A stretch of 64,000 nt of DNA, taken from Nocardia neocaledoniensis (GTDB taxonomy: Bacteria > Actinomycetota > Actinomycetes > Mycobacteriales > Mycobacteriaceae). Positions 1 to 8,773 of this stretch are shown piece by piece. The notes under the pieces are model-generated. The model worked only from the letters and a program-made list of their open reading frames with translations, searched no databases and was not told the DNA's origin. A program made the translations under genes and the position numbers. Numbering within the stretch: the first letter of the stretch is position 1; every line of letters starts with the position of its first letter. The stretch lies in assembly GCF_003182135.1 (NCBI RefSeq), contig NZ_QGTL01000002.1, positions 682,001 through 746,000 of the forward strand. Reading direction: 5' to 3'.

Positions 1-3000
1 TTCGGCTACGAAAACGGCGAACTGACGACCGTGACCAACGGCATCGGCGGCGTCACTCGATTCTCTTACGACGAACAGCACCGCATGCTGTCCTGGACCG
101 ACTCCAACGGCAGCTGGGTCACCAACACCTACGACGAATCCGGCCGCGTCGTCTTCCAGCGCGGTACCAACGGTGTCTTCGACGCCGAGTACGAATACCT
201 GGAATTCGGCAACGGCACCGGCCGCCTGACCCGCATGACCGACTCCCGCGGCGCAGTCACCGGCTACGGCTTCGACAACGACCTGCGCCTACGTGACGTC
301 CGAGCCGCCGACGGCGGTCACCGCCACATCGATTACAACGTCGGGCGCAAACCCCTCGCCGTCACCGAACCCGACGGCGCGACAACGACATACACCTACA
401 CCGACAACGGTGACGTCGCCAGCATCACGCGCCCCGACGGCCTCGAGATCACGATCGACTACTCCTACCCCAACCGGCCGTCCACCATCACCAACGCCGA
501 CGGCACGACCCAGCACCGCGAGTGGGACAAGGCAGGCAACCTCGTCGCCACCATCGACCCAGCCGGCGCACGCACCGAATACCGCTACCACGAATGTGGC
601 GCGGTCGCCGAAATCCGCGACCCCGACGGTGCCGTCACGCACATCGACGTCGACGACGCGGGGCTCCCGGTCAAGGTGACCGACCCGTACGGCGCTACCA
701 CCGAAATCGAGCGCGATATCTTCGGCCGCCCGAGCCGGCTCACCGACCAACTCGGTGCCGTCACGCACTACGAATGGACTCCCGAAGGCAAACCAGCCCG
801 GCGTATCGACCCCGACGGTCACTCCGAAACCTGGACCTATGACGGGGAGAACAACCTCCTCACCCACACCGACCGCGCCGGTGGAGTCACCAACTACGCC
901 TACGGTGGCTTCGACAAGGTCTCCACCCGCACCGACCCCGACGGATCGGTCCACCGATACCTCTACGACACCGAACGCTCCCTCACCGCCGTCATCAACC
1001 CGCTCGGCCAGCGCTGGACCTACGAATACGGCCTCGACGGCCGCTTGAAAGCCGAAACCGACTATACCGGCGCCACCACCCGCTACACCCACACCCTCAC
1101 CGGCCGAATCGCCACCGTCACCCCCGCGACCGGCGTCACCCGCCACCACCGCTACGACATTCTCGGCAACCTCACCTCGATCACCGCCGATACCGGCGAA
1201 TACCTCGCCTACACACACGACCCAGCAGGCCGAGTCCTCACAGCCATCAACGGCACCGACGAAACCCGCACCCACACCCTGCAATTCACCTACACGCCCA
1301 CCGGCCAAGTCGCGACCCAACAACTCGATGACCAACCGCCGATGGTCAACGACCACGACCACCGCGGGCGCCGCATCCGCCGAACCACCCCTACCGGTGG
1401 CGTCACAACTTGGCAACACAACACCCTCGGCCACGTCACCGCCATGACCGCCGACGGCACCGACATCGCCTTCACCCACGACCCAGCAGGCCGCCTCACC
1501 GGGTGGCGCATCGGCGAAGTCCAGATCGACCGAACCTTCACCCCCACCGGCAACATCGCCTCCCAACACGTCACCGGCTTCCCCGCCCAAGAATTCACCC
1601 TCGACCTCGGCGACTTCGGCCCCTCGGCGTCACACCGCCCCGACCCCTTCACCATCCGCCGCGACGACTACACCTACCGCCCCGACGGCTACCTCACTCA
1701 CCACGCCACCACCCGCCCCAACACCGGCACCACCCACACCACCTACGCTCTCGACCCCATCGGCCGCGTCAACACCATCACCCGCGACAACGCCGTCACC
1801 GAGGCCTACGAATACGACGCCCTCTCCAACATCACCGCCAGTCTCCCCACCGCTGCCGACCCCGGAATCGCCGACCCACCAGCCCATCGCCAGATGGAGG
1901 GCCGCGAGTACCACAACAACCTCTTGGTCCGCGACGGCCGCAACCACTACTACTACGACCCTGCCGGCCGCCTCATCCGCAAAGTCACCACCCGAATCTC
2001 CCGCAAACCCGCAGTCTGGCACTTCCGCTACAACGCCTTCGACCAGCTAATTGAGGTGTACACACCGACGGAGGAGTGGTGGCAATACTCTTACGACGGG
2101 TGGGGCCGGCGGACTGCCAAATATCGGCGATTCGATCTATCGTCAGCCGAAAATCGAGCCCAGTACCACTGGGACGGTTACCAGCTAATCGAAGAGTTAA
2201 GGTCGACGACTTCGACTCGCTGGCAATACAGGCCAGCTTCGTTTGCCCCTATCTGCCAAACCGAAATGCGACCCGGCGGTCTCCAATTCTATGCGGTCGC
2301 ATGCGTGAACGCAGACACTCCCGCCGAGATCGTAGACCCAAAAAGCGCAGTTTCTGCCGCCCGCAGCGCGACAAACCTGTGGGGCAAGACGGTCTGGTTG
2401 GGCAGCGCCGATAGCTCGATTCGATTCCCTGGACAAATCTATGATCCGGAGACAGGCTTACACTACAACAATCACCGTTCATACGACCCCGAAACGGGCC
2501 GATACCTCACCATAGACCCCCTGGGTCGTGCACCCGCTCCCAACCCACACACTTACCCACGAAATCCGACGGTATGGTCGGATCCACTGGGTCTCCAGCC
2601 AGATTATGTCGCAAAGGGTGACCATTCGAACCCATTTTCGGATCGAGAATCCGCCGAGCAAGCTGCCTTTGAGCTCGCCGGAGTACCCTATGGCAGGGAT
2701 CCCGACTTCGAGTGGTCTGTTACCAGCGATAGATCCCTCCAGGGCATTCCGGGCCATATCTACTCGGACAACCCGACCCACTGGGGAACCTTTCGACAGT
2801 TCGAACTTGATGGCATGGGCTCCAGAGTGGTGGTCGAGCACACTAATGACCCTGCGGGGCCGCACTTCCATGCAGGCATGCCAAAGGGAGATTCGAGCCG
2901 AAATTTCGTCAACTTCGGATGGGATCTCACAAAGAACGCTGACCCGCTGGAGCGCTATCAGAAAATGGATAAGCCACGCGGCGACCATCACTTCTTCTAC

Positions 3001-3006
3001 GAGTAA
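1..3006 (+). CDS. RHS/YD-repeat polymorphic toxin, 5'-truncated by window edge
   Basis: The frame is open from the first base, so this is the 3' part (1001 visible codons) of a larger gene. Residues 1 to about 700 are degenerate tandem YD repeats (Y-D-x-x-G-R-L/V type), known to build the beta-barrel cage of RHS/Tc toxins. An RHS-associated core follows, with Y-D-P-E-T-G-R-Y at about 823-830 and D-P-L-G-L near 862-866. The last ~135 residues are an unrelated tip with H-F-H-A-G and a G-D-H-H-F-F-Y-E C-terminus. In this family that position carries the toxin, so I infer a toxin tip, possibly a His-rich nuclease; I cannot name its family. DNA from about 2040 onward is visibly lower in GC than the repeat region, as expected for an exchangeable tip cassette. 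Confidence 0.9.
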   Translation, partial: FGYENGELTTVTNGIGGVTRFSYDEQHRMLSWTDSNGSWVTNTYDESGRVVFQRGTNGVFDAEYEYLEFGNGTGRLTRMTDSRGAVTGYGFDNDLRLRDVRAADGGHRHIDYNVGRKPLAVTEPDGATTTYTYTDNGDVASITRPDGLEITIDYSYPNRPSTITNADGTTQHREWDKAGNLVATIDPAGARTEYRYHECGAVAEIRDPDGAVTHIDVDDAGLPVKVTDPYGATTEIERDIFGRPSRLTDQLGAVTHYEWTPEGKPARRIDPDGHSETWTYDGENNLLTHTDRAGGVTNYAYGGFDKVSTRTDPDGSVHRYLYDTERSLTAVINPLGQRWTYEYGLDGRLKAETDYTGATTRYTHTLTGRIATVTPATGVTRHHRYDILGNLTSITADTGEYLAYTHDPAGRVLTAINGTDETRTHTLQFTYTPTGQVATQQLDDQPPMVNDHDHRGRRIRRTTPTGGVTTWQHNTLGHVTAMTADGTDIAFTHDPAGRLTGWRIGEVQIDRTFTPTGNIASQHVTGFPAQEFTLDLGDFGPSASHRPDPFTIRRDDYTYRPDGYLTHHATTRPNTGTTHTTYALDPIGRVNTITRDNAVTEAYEYDALSNITASLPTAADPGIADPPAHRQMEGREYHNNLLVRDGRNHYYYDPAGRLIRKVTTRISRKPAVWHFRYNAFDQLIEVYTPTEEWWQYSYDGWGRRTAKYRRFDLSSAENRAQYHWDGYQLIEELRSTTSTRWQYRPASFAPICQTEMRPGGLQFYAVACVNADTPAEIVDPKSAVSAARSATNLWGKTVWLGSADSSIRFPGQIYDPETGLHYNNHRSYDPETGRYLTIDPLGRAPAPNPHTYPRNPTVWSDPLGLQPDYVAKGDHSNPFSDRESAEQAAFELAGVPYGRDPDFEWSVTSDRSLQGIPGHIYSDNPTHWGTFRQFELDGMGSRVVVEHTNDPAGPHFHAGMPKGDSSRNFVNFGWDLTKNADPLERYQKMDKPRGDHHFFYE

Positions 3007-3016
3007 AAGGATACGC

Positions 3017-3718
3017 ATGAATACCAAGGGATTGCTACCTGAGCGACTGCGAGCAGCAGGGCTTACACCGGTTTCATCCACTCGACTGGAAGATGGACCC
3101 AGCGTGTCGCGAACATGGCAGCTTGTCGCAGCTTCCACCACAATTCCAGACGTAATTGTTCCGTATTCAGAGGGTGCAGAATCAGTAACCGAACCCTGGG
3201 AAATTGCCATCGGACATAGTGGCGTACTATCCGCCGATCGCGCACTACTGATAGCTCCAACCTTGGTAAATCAAGGCGAGAGGCTGGAATGGATCGCGGT
3301 ACGACTGACCGATTCCGTCGACCTCACCGCACTTACCGATGCCCGCGGTGATTTAGAATTTGTATCCCGCTCACTCGACGGCAAGTCTTATTGTGGGGTC
3401 ACCACAGAGGAAGACGGGTATTGGATCGCGACAGGCGTATACCCCGTAGTCCAACAGCAATCCTGGATCAGCATGACCGAATGGCCACCGACTGAGACCG
3501 CGACCATCGCGGATATTCTAGCAACCTTTCGGAGCGACGAGAACATCCCACAATTGAAGATCGCTCTTACAAAAGTCTTACACGAAGTCTATGGTTGCAC
3601 AATATCTGCGGCCAGAGAATTGGTTGCTCATCTTGACGAGTCGCTTGCTCCCACAATTCCACCGACGGCGTTGGAAGCCATTTGGTCGCGCATCCGCCAT
3701 CACCATGCAACTGGCTAG
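3017..3718 (+). CDS. hypothetical protein, candidate immunity protein for the RHS tip
   Basis: A 233-residue soluble protein starting at ATG 3017, 10 nt after the RHS stop with AAAAGG just upstream. I see no signal peptide, membrane segment or named family. The C-terminal ~65 residues (L-K-I-A-L-T-K-V-L-H onward) look helical. Position directly behind an RHS toxin tip, same strand, tight spacing and equally low GC (roughly 55% in a sampled line versus about 70% in the YD repeats) are the usual signs of a toxin/immunity cassette. Immunity function is inferred from position only. Confidence 0.7.
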   Translation: MNTKGLLPERLRAAGLTPVSSTRLEDGPSVSRTWQLVAASTTIPDVIVPYSEGAESVTEPWEIAIGHSGVLSADRALLIAPTLVNQGERLEWIAVRLTDSVDLTALTDARGDLEFVSRSLDGKSYCGVTTEEDGYWIATGVYPVVQQQSWISMTEWPPTETATIADILATFRSDENIPQLKIALTKVLHEVYGCTISAARELVAHLDESLAPTIPPTALEAIWSRIRHHHATG

Positions 3719-3795
3719 CACCTGATCGCCACCGAGGAACCAGGTGGCGGCACGGCTCGTAAAGACCGCCGGGCATGTTCGGAGCATCACCCTGT

Positions 3796-3827
3796 GACGT
3801 ATTGCGCGATCATTACCCCAATACGTC
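3796..3827 (-). terminator. hairpin at the 3' end of the thi operon
   Basis: GACGTATTG and CAATACGTC form a 9-bp stem around a 14-nt loop that spans the stop codon of the last operon gene. No T-tract follows. It lies between the convergent immunity and ABC-ATPase genes, so a terminator role is plausible. Confidence 0.35.
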
Positions 3828-4619
3828 GTCAGGAACCTGCTGTTCCTCCATCGCCCGACGCGACTCCTCGTGCAGGATCTCCAGGAGCTCCTGCTCCAGA
3901 GCCGCGAATTCAGGGCTCGTGATGATCGACAGATCGCGCGGACGTGGCAGGTCGATGGCCAGATCATGGCGAACGACGGCGGGGCGGGCCGAAAGGACCA
4001 GGACTCGGTCCGAGAGGTAGACGGCCTCGCGGATGTCGTGGGTGATCATGAGGACCGTCCAGCGGTACCGCTGCCAGACTTCCTGCAACCAGGTTTGCAT
4101 TTCGGTGCGGGTGAGGGAGTCGAGGGCGCCGAAGGGTTCGTCGAGGAGGAGGAGTTCGCGGTCCTGGACGACGGTGCGCAGGAGGGCGGCGCGTTGGCGC
4201 ATGCCGCCGGAGAGGTGGGCCGGGCGGGCGTTCTCGAAACCGGCGAGGCCGAAGACGGGGAACAGTTCGCCGGCGCGGCGGCGGGCCTCGGCGCGTGGGA
4301 CGCCCTGGACCTGGAGGCCGAGGATGGTGTTGTCGAGGATGGTGCGCCAGGGGAACAGCAGGTCGCGCTGGGGCATGTAGGCACAGTGCGCGGCCGGGGC
4401 GGAGGCGCGGAATTCGGCGGTGCCGGAGTCGGGGGTCTCGAGGCCGGCGAGCATGTTGAAGACGGTGCTCTTGCCGCAGCCACTGGGGCCGATGACGCTG
4501 ACGAACTCGCCGGGGCGGACGGTGAACGAGACCCCGCCGAGTACCTCCAGGTCGGGGGTACGGCGGCCGCGGGGGTACGCCTTGCGCAGGTCGTCGACGA
4601 CCAGGCGGTCCTCAGGCAC
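3813..4619 (-). CDS. thiZ: ABC transporter ATP-binding protein for thiamine pyrimidine precursor
   Basis: ATPase of the nitrate/sulfonate/taurine-type importer family, about 268 residues. Walker A G-P-S-G-C-G-K-S at ~44-51, signature L-S-G-G-M-R-Q at ~136-142 and Walker B L-L-L-L-D-E-P at ~156-162 are intact. I chose GTG 4619 because GGAGGAG lies 5 nt upstream; GTG 4625 would have no spacing to it. The gene overlaps the permease gene by 8 nt and is last in an operon headed by tenA and a TPP riboswitch. That gene set (tenA-thiY-thiX-thiZ) is known for uptake of formylaminopyrimidine-type thiamine breakdown products. The substrate is inferred from context; the family alone would also allow sulfonates. 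Confidence 0.88.
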   Translation of the reverse strand: MPEDRLVVDDLRKAYPRGRRTPDLEVLGGVSFTVRPGEFVSVIGPSGCGKSTVFNMLAGLETPDSGTAEFRASAPAAHCAYMPQRDLLFPWRTILDNTILGLQVQGVPRAEARRRAGELFPVFGLAGFENARPAHLSGGMRQRAALLRTVVQDRELLLLDEPFGALDSLTRTEMQTWLQEVWQRYRWTVLMITHDIREAVYLSDRVLVLSARPAVVRHDLAIDLPRPRDLSIITSPEFAALEQELLEILHEESRRAMEEQQVPDDVLG

Positions 4620-5409
4620 GGCCACTCCTCCCCTCGGCCAGCGCCCACGGCGCGACGAGACGTTCGACGACGAAGGTCGCCAGGTACAGCACGATGCTCA
4701 GCAGGGCGGTCACGAGTACGGCCGCCAGGACCAGATCGGTGCGGAAAGAGTTCTTCTGCAGGCTCATGTAGATACCCAAACCCTTACTCGCGCCGACATA
4801 TTCGGCGAACACGGCGCCGACCACCGCGTAGGTGATGCCGATGCGCAGGGCCGTGAAGAAGCGCGGCAGCGCCGACGGCAGGCGCACGTACCGGAACTCC
4901 TGCACCCGGGACGCGCCCATGCTGCGCAGCAGCGCGCCGGCTTCCCGGTCGGCCGCCGCGAAGCCCTCGATGAGGCCGATCACCATCGGGAAGAAGGTCA
5001 CCAGGGAGACCACCAGGATCTTGGGCAGCAGCCCGAAGCCGAACCAGATGATCATCAGCGGCGCGATCGCCACGATCGGCAGAGTCTGCGAGGCGACGAA
5101 CAGCGGCACGAACGCGCGACGCAACCACGGCGAGAAGTCGACGACGATCGCCAGCAGCCAGGCCAGGGTCAGCGAGACCGCGAACCCGAGCAGCGTCACC
5201 TGCAGGGTCGCCGCCGCGTGCGCGCCGATCTCCTCGCGGTGCGCCCACCCCTGCCGCACGACCCGCAGGGGCGAGGGCAGCACCTGGGGACGGATGCCGC
5301 TGATGGTGGCATAGACCTGCCAGAGCACGACCAGCGCGGCCACCGTCACCACGGACGGCAGCACCCAGCGGAGGCGGGGGCCTACCTCACGGGTTGGTGA
5401 GGTACTCAT
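4612..5409 (-). CDS. thiX: ABC transporter permease for thiamine pyrimidine precursor
   Basis: Integral membrane permease of 265 residues, BPD_transp_1 type. The hydrophobic first helix begins V-L-P-S-V-V-T-V-A-A-L, and the coupling-helix region E-A-G-A-L-L-R-S-M-G-A-S is the loop that contacts the ATPase. ATG 5409 gives the normal family N-terminus and overlaps the upstream lipoprotein gene by 23 nt; an ORF extension to 5478 would add a non-family leader. It should form the membrane channel with the adjacent ATPase and binding protein. Confidence 0.87.
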   Translation of the reverse strand: MSTSPTREVGPRLRWVLPSVVTVAALVVLWQVYATISGIRPQVLPSPLRVVRQGWAHREEIGAHAAATLQVTLLGFAVSLTLAWLLAIVVDFSPWLRRAFVPLFVASQTLPIVAIAPLMIIWFGFGLLPKILVVSLVTFFPMVIGLIEGFAAADREAGALLRSMGASRVQEFRYVRLPSALPRFFTALRIGITYAVVGAVFAEYVGASKGLGIYMSLQKNSFRTDLVLAAVLVTALLSIVLYLATFVVERLVAPWALAEGRSGRA

Positions 5410-6409
5410 TGGTGAAATAGCTCGACCAGTCGGGCTCAGTGGACAGCGCGGCGCCGTCGGGACCGCTGAGCAGACCACCGCGGAACAGGAAGCCGGAGTT
5501 GGCCGCCCACTGCTCGCGGGTCTGGCCGCCGACGCGGCCGTCGGCGCCCTTCATGAACTGTTCGGCCAGCATGCGCTGGCTCTCGAAGACCAGCTTCTCG
5601 TCGTTGAAGGCGCCGGGGTTGGCGGCGAGGAGATCGCGGGCCGCCGCGTCCGGGTCGTCGGCGGCGATTTGGTAGCCGCGCTGCAGGGCCTGGACGAACT
5701 TGCGGGCTCGGTCGGGGTTCGCGGTGAGCCAGTCCTCGTTGGCGTTGATCAGGATGGCGTAGGCGTCGGGGAAGCCGAAATCGGTGTAGCGGAAGTACTT
5801 CATGGGTGTGCCGTGGTGTTCGGCTTCGATGCCCTCCCACGCCAGGTAGGAGACGGTGAAGTCGGCCTTCCCCGAGTAGACCGCCTCGTACGCCGACGAG
5901 CCGAGGGTCACCGAGGTGAAATCGCCGGTGCCACCGGCATTCCGGATGACCTGCTGCAGGGCTTCCTTCTCACCCGGGTCGCCGAATCCGGCGTAGGTCT
6001 TGCCGTCCAGGTCCTTCGGGCTCGCGAGATCGGCCCGGTCGGCGCGCACGCCGATGCCGGTCGCCCAGTGCTGCAGCGGCGCGAGCACCGACTTGGTGTG
6101 CGCGCCCGCGGCGCGGGCGAAGGTCGCGGAATTGTGGGTGCTGATGCCGAATTCCGCGTTCCCGGCGTCGATCACCGTGTCGACCGAGGTGTTGTTGTAC
6201 GGCAGGATCTCCACGTCCAGGCCCGCGTCGGCGAAGAAGCCCTGCTGCATCGCGACGTAGAGGCCGGTGTGGTTGGTGTTCGGTGTCCAGTCCAGTGCGA
6301 AGCGGATCTTGTCGCCCGAGTCGCCGCCCGACGCGCAGGCGGTGAGCGCCGACAGCAGGGCGACCGAGGTGACGACAACCGCGAGCGCGCGGCGCAAGCG
6401 GCCGGTCAT
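5387..6409 (-). CDS. thiY: NMT1/THI5-like substrate-binding lipoprotein
   Basis: A 340-residue lipoprotein with a hydrophobic signal and lipobox L-T-A-C, Cys25 being the lipidated residue. D-W-T-P-N-T-N-H-T-G at 40-49 is the hallmark of the ThiY/THI5 fold that binds the thiamine pyrimidine moiety. It presumably captures formylaminopyrimidine or hydroxymethylpyrimidine outside the membrane and passes it to the permease. The start overlaps the tenA stop by ATGA, indicating coupled translation. Confidence 0.9.
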   Translation of the reverse strand: MTGRLRRALAVVVTSVALLSALTACASGGDSGDKIRFALDWTPNTNHTGLYVAMQQGFFADAGLDVEILPYNNTSVDTVIDAGNAEFGISTHNSATFARAAGAHTKSVLAPLQHWATGIGVRADRADLASPKDLDGKTYAGFGDPGEKEALQQVIRNAGGTGDFTSVTLGSSAYEAVYSGKADFTVSYLAWEGIEAEHHGTPMKYFRYTDFGFPDAYAILINANEDWLTANPDRARKFVQALQRGYQIAADDPDAAARDLLAANPGAFNDEKLVFESQRMLAEQFMKGADGRVGGQTREQWAANSGFLFRGGLLSGPDGAALSTEPDWSSYFTNEYLTNP

Positions 6410-7110
6410 CCGGCGGGCCAGGGCTGCGGGTGCAGGGCGGTGTCCCAGAACAGCAACTCGTAGCGCGTCGCCAGCGTGAACGCGCTCGCCATCGCCGCGC
6501 GCTCGGCCTCGGTCGCCGCGTCGGCGGCCTGGTCGACCAGGGTCCGCGCGGTGGCGGCGGTCTCCTGGAAGTCCTCGGCGCCGTAGGTGGTGACCCAGCG
6601 CGCGTACGGATGGCCCGGGTCGGCGGCCACGACCTGCGCGGCGCTCGCGGCCAGGTCGCGACCCACCTCGGCGTAGATCCAGAAGCAGGGCAGGACCGCG
6701 GCGGCGGCCACGGCGTACGGCTCGGTCGCCGCGGCGGCGATCAGGTACGACACGTACGCCAGGCAGGTCTGCGAATGCTCCGGAGCGGTCGTGCGCGGCG
6801 GCAGCGCGCCACTGGCCAGCAGTTCGGCGTGCATCGCCGACTCGACGGCGGCCGCGTTGGCGGCGGAGTTCGCCCAGAACGCCGCGGTCTGCGGGTCGGG
6901 CGACTTCGAGGCCAGGATGGCCAGGGCCTTCGCGTAGCCGGTCAGGTACAGCGAGTCCTGCTCGATGTAAGTAGCGAACACCTCGGGCGGCAGCGTGCCG
7001 TCACCGAGCCGTCGCAGGAATTCGAGGTCGTCGATCGCGACCCGCAGGACCTTCGTCTGGTCCCAGAGCTGGTCGGTGAACCGACCCGTCGTGGTGGTGT
7101 GCGCGCTCAA
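6406..7110 (-). CDS. tenA: aminopyrimidine aminohydrolase / thiaminase II
   Basis: TenA family, 234 residues. The nucleophile region L-P-C-F-W-I-Y carries Cys142, and the C-terminal Y-E-L-L-F-W-D carries Glu218, both conserved in the family. TenA hydrolyses aminomethyl-pyrimidine to hydroxymethyl-pyrimidine for thiamine salvage. The start is TTG 7110; I find no ATG or GTG in frame that keeps the N-terminus. AAGGGA about 11 nt upstream is the only Shine-Dalgarno-like sequence and lies at the 3' edge of the TPP riboswitch, so ligand binding could block initiation. First gene of the operon. Confidence 0.92.
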   Translation of the reverse strand: MSAHTTTTGRFTDQLWDQTKVLRVAIDDLEFLRRLGDGTLPPEVFATYIEQDSLYLTGYAKALAILASKSPDPQTAAFWANSAANAAAVESAMHAELLASGALPPRTTAPEHSQTCLAYVSYLIAAAATEPYAVAAAAVLPCFWIYAEVGRDLAASAAQVVAADPGHPYARWVTTYGAEDFQETAATARTLVDQAADAATEAERAAMASAFTLATRYELLFWDTALHPQPWPAG

Positions 7111-7116
7111 CGCCGT

Positions 7117-7196
7117 GACATCCCTTCGTCAGCATTACCTGAGCAGGTTCCGCGGGTGTGTTCTCAGCTCCGCGTCGGCGGAGCACCCCGTGTCCG
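7117..7196 (-). ncRNA. TPP riboswitch (THI element)
   Basis: On the minus strand the segment contains the THI-box elements in order: GGGGTGC, GCTGAGA, ACCC, GAACCTG, CAGGTAATGCTGACGAAGGG. These are the conserved TPP-binding core and closing helix. It lies immediately before the TTG start of tenA, and its 3' end contains the only ribosome-binding-like sequence. Control of translation initiation is therefore the likely mechanism; I see no separate terminator hairpin. Confidence 0.95.
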
Positions 7197-7305
7197 TGAC
7201 CGACCATAGCAGTGCCGATCCGGACGAAGGGGACACCGTCCTATTCCCCACCGGGCTGTGGGATTTTCCGCTGGCGGCGCGACCCCATTCGCCGCGATCT
7301 CGTCC

Positions 7306-7311
7306 TAGGGT
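7306..7311 (+). promoter_or_regulatory. -10 hexamer TAGGGT of a leaderless fumC transcript
   Basis: TAGGGT ends 6 nt before ATG 7318, placing the expected transcription start at or next to the start codon. No Shine-Dalgarno sequence is present. Confidence 0.5.
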
Positions 7312-7317
7312 CGAGGC

Positions 7318-8724
7318 ATGGCTGATGACGACGTGCAGTACCGCATCGAGCACGACACGATGGGTGAGGTTCGGGTTCCGGTCGACGCGTTGTGGCGCGC
7401 GCAGACGCAGCGGGCGGTGGAGAACTTCCCGATCAGCGGCCGCGGGCTCGAGCGCGCCCAGATCCGGGCGCTCGGCTTGCTGAAGGCCGCGTGCGCGCAG
7501 GTCAACAAGGACCTGGGTCTGCTCGATCCGGGCAAGGCCGACGCGATCGTCGCGGCGGCGAACGAGATCGCCGACGGGCTGCACGACGATCAGTTCCCGA
7601 TCGACGTCTTCCAGACCGGCTCCGGCACCAGTTCGAACATGAACGCCAACGAGGTGATCGCCTCGATCGCGGCGCGAAACGGCGTGACCGTGCACCCCAA
7701 CGACGACGTGAACATGTCGCAGTCGTCGAACGACACCTTCCCCACCGCGACGCATCTGGCCGCCACCGAGGCCGTCGTCACCGATCTCGTTCCCGCGCTG
7801 GAACATCTGCGGCTGGCGCTGCTGGACAAGTCACAGCAGTGGCGCACCGTCGTGAAGTCCGGCCGCACGCACCTGATGGACGCGGTGCCGGTGACCCTCG
7901 GCCAGGAGTTCGGCGGTTACACGCGCCAGATCGCCGCCGGCATGGAGCGGGCGCTGGCCACCCTGCCGCGGCTCGGCGAGCTGCCGATCGGCGGCACCGC
8001 GGTCGGCACCGGGCTCAACGCGCCCACGGGTTTCGGCGCCAAGGTCGTCGAGGAACTGGTGCGCGCCACCGGAATCGACGCGCTGCGCGAGGCCAGCGAT
8101 CACTTCGAGGCGCAGGCCGCGCGCGACGGTCTGGTCGAGGCTTCCGGTGCGCTGCGCACCATCGCCGTGAGCCTGACCAAGATCGCCAACGACATCCGCT
8201 GGATGGGCTCGGGTCCGCTCACCGGCCTCGGCGAGCTGCAGCTGCCGGATCTGCAGCCCGGCAGCTCGATCATGCCGGGCAAGGTGAATCCGGTACTGCC
8301 CGAAGCGGTGACGCAGGTGGCGGTGCAGGTGGTGGGCAACGACGCCGCGATCGCGTTCGGCGGCGCGAGCGGCGCGTTCGAGCTCAATGTCTACATTCCC
8401 GTGATGGCGCGCAACCTGCTCGAGTCGATTCGCCTGCTGGCCAATGTGTCCCGGCTCTTCGCCGACAAGTGCGTCACCGGGCTGGTCGCCAACGAGGAGC
8501 ATCTGCGCACCCTCGCCGAGTCGTCGCCATCGATCGTCACCCCGCTCAATTCGGCCATCGGCTACGAGGAGGCGGCCGCCGTCGCCAAGCAGGCCCTGCG
8601 GGAGAAGAAGACGATCCGCCAGACCGTGATCGACCGCGGCCTCACACCGGACAAGCTCTCCGTCGAGGAACTCGATCGCAAGCTCGACGTGCTCGCGATG
8701 GCCAACGTGGATCGCGAATCCTGA
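7318..8724 (+). CDS. fumC: class II fumarate hydratase
   Basis: A 468-residue member of the fumarase/aspartase superfamily, catalysing fumarate to L-malate in the TCA cycle. The superfamily signature G-S-S-x-M-P-G-K-x-N is at 315-324, supplying the catalytic serine loop. The N-terminal [11 protein letters not shown] and the [14 protein letters not shown] motif are typical of oxygen-stable iron-independent FumC. ATG 7318 gives the full family length. Mycobacterium also has fum next to desA2 and phoH, so this is backbone. Confidence 0.96.
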   Translation: MADDDVQYRIEHDTMGEVRVPVDALWRAQTQRAVENFPISGRGLERAQIRALGLLKAACAQVNKDLGLLDPGKADAIVAAANEIADGLHDDQFPIDVFQTGSGTSSNMNANEVIASIAARNGVTVHPNDDVNMSQSSNDTFPTATHLAATEAVVTDLVPALEHLRLALLDKSQQWRTVVKSGRTHLMDAVPVTLGQEFGGYTRQIAAGMERALATLPRLGELPIGGTAVGTGLNAPTGFGAKVVEELVRATGIDALREASDHFEAQAARDGLVEASGALRTIAVSLTKIANDIRWMGSGPLTGLGELQLPDLQPGSSIMPGKVNPVLPEAVTQVAVQVVGNDAAIAFGGASGAFELNVYIPVMARNLLESIRLLANVSRLFADKCVTGLVANEEHLRTLAESSPSIVTPLNSAIGYEEAAAVAKQALREKKTIRQTVIDRGLTPDKLSVEELDRKLDVLAMANVDRES

Positions 8725-8730
8725 AACGCC

Positions 8731-8764
8731 GAACGGCCGTCACCTCGCGGAGTGACGGCCGTTC
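8731..8764. terminator. bidirectional terminator between fumC and desA2-like gene
   Basis: GAACGGCCGTCAC and GTGACGGCCGTTC form a perfect 13-bp stem with an 8-nt loop between two convergent genes. The stem is symmetrical, so it can serve both strands; there is no strong T-tract on either side. Confidence 0.75.
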
Positions 8765-8773
8765 GCGCGGAAC

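Noticed and set aside
1..2040. Repetitive DNA in the RHS gene as a possible CRISPR or tandem DNA repeat
   Set aside because: The repetition is at protein level (YD repeats) with varying spacing; no identical direct repeats with unique spacers.
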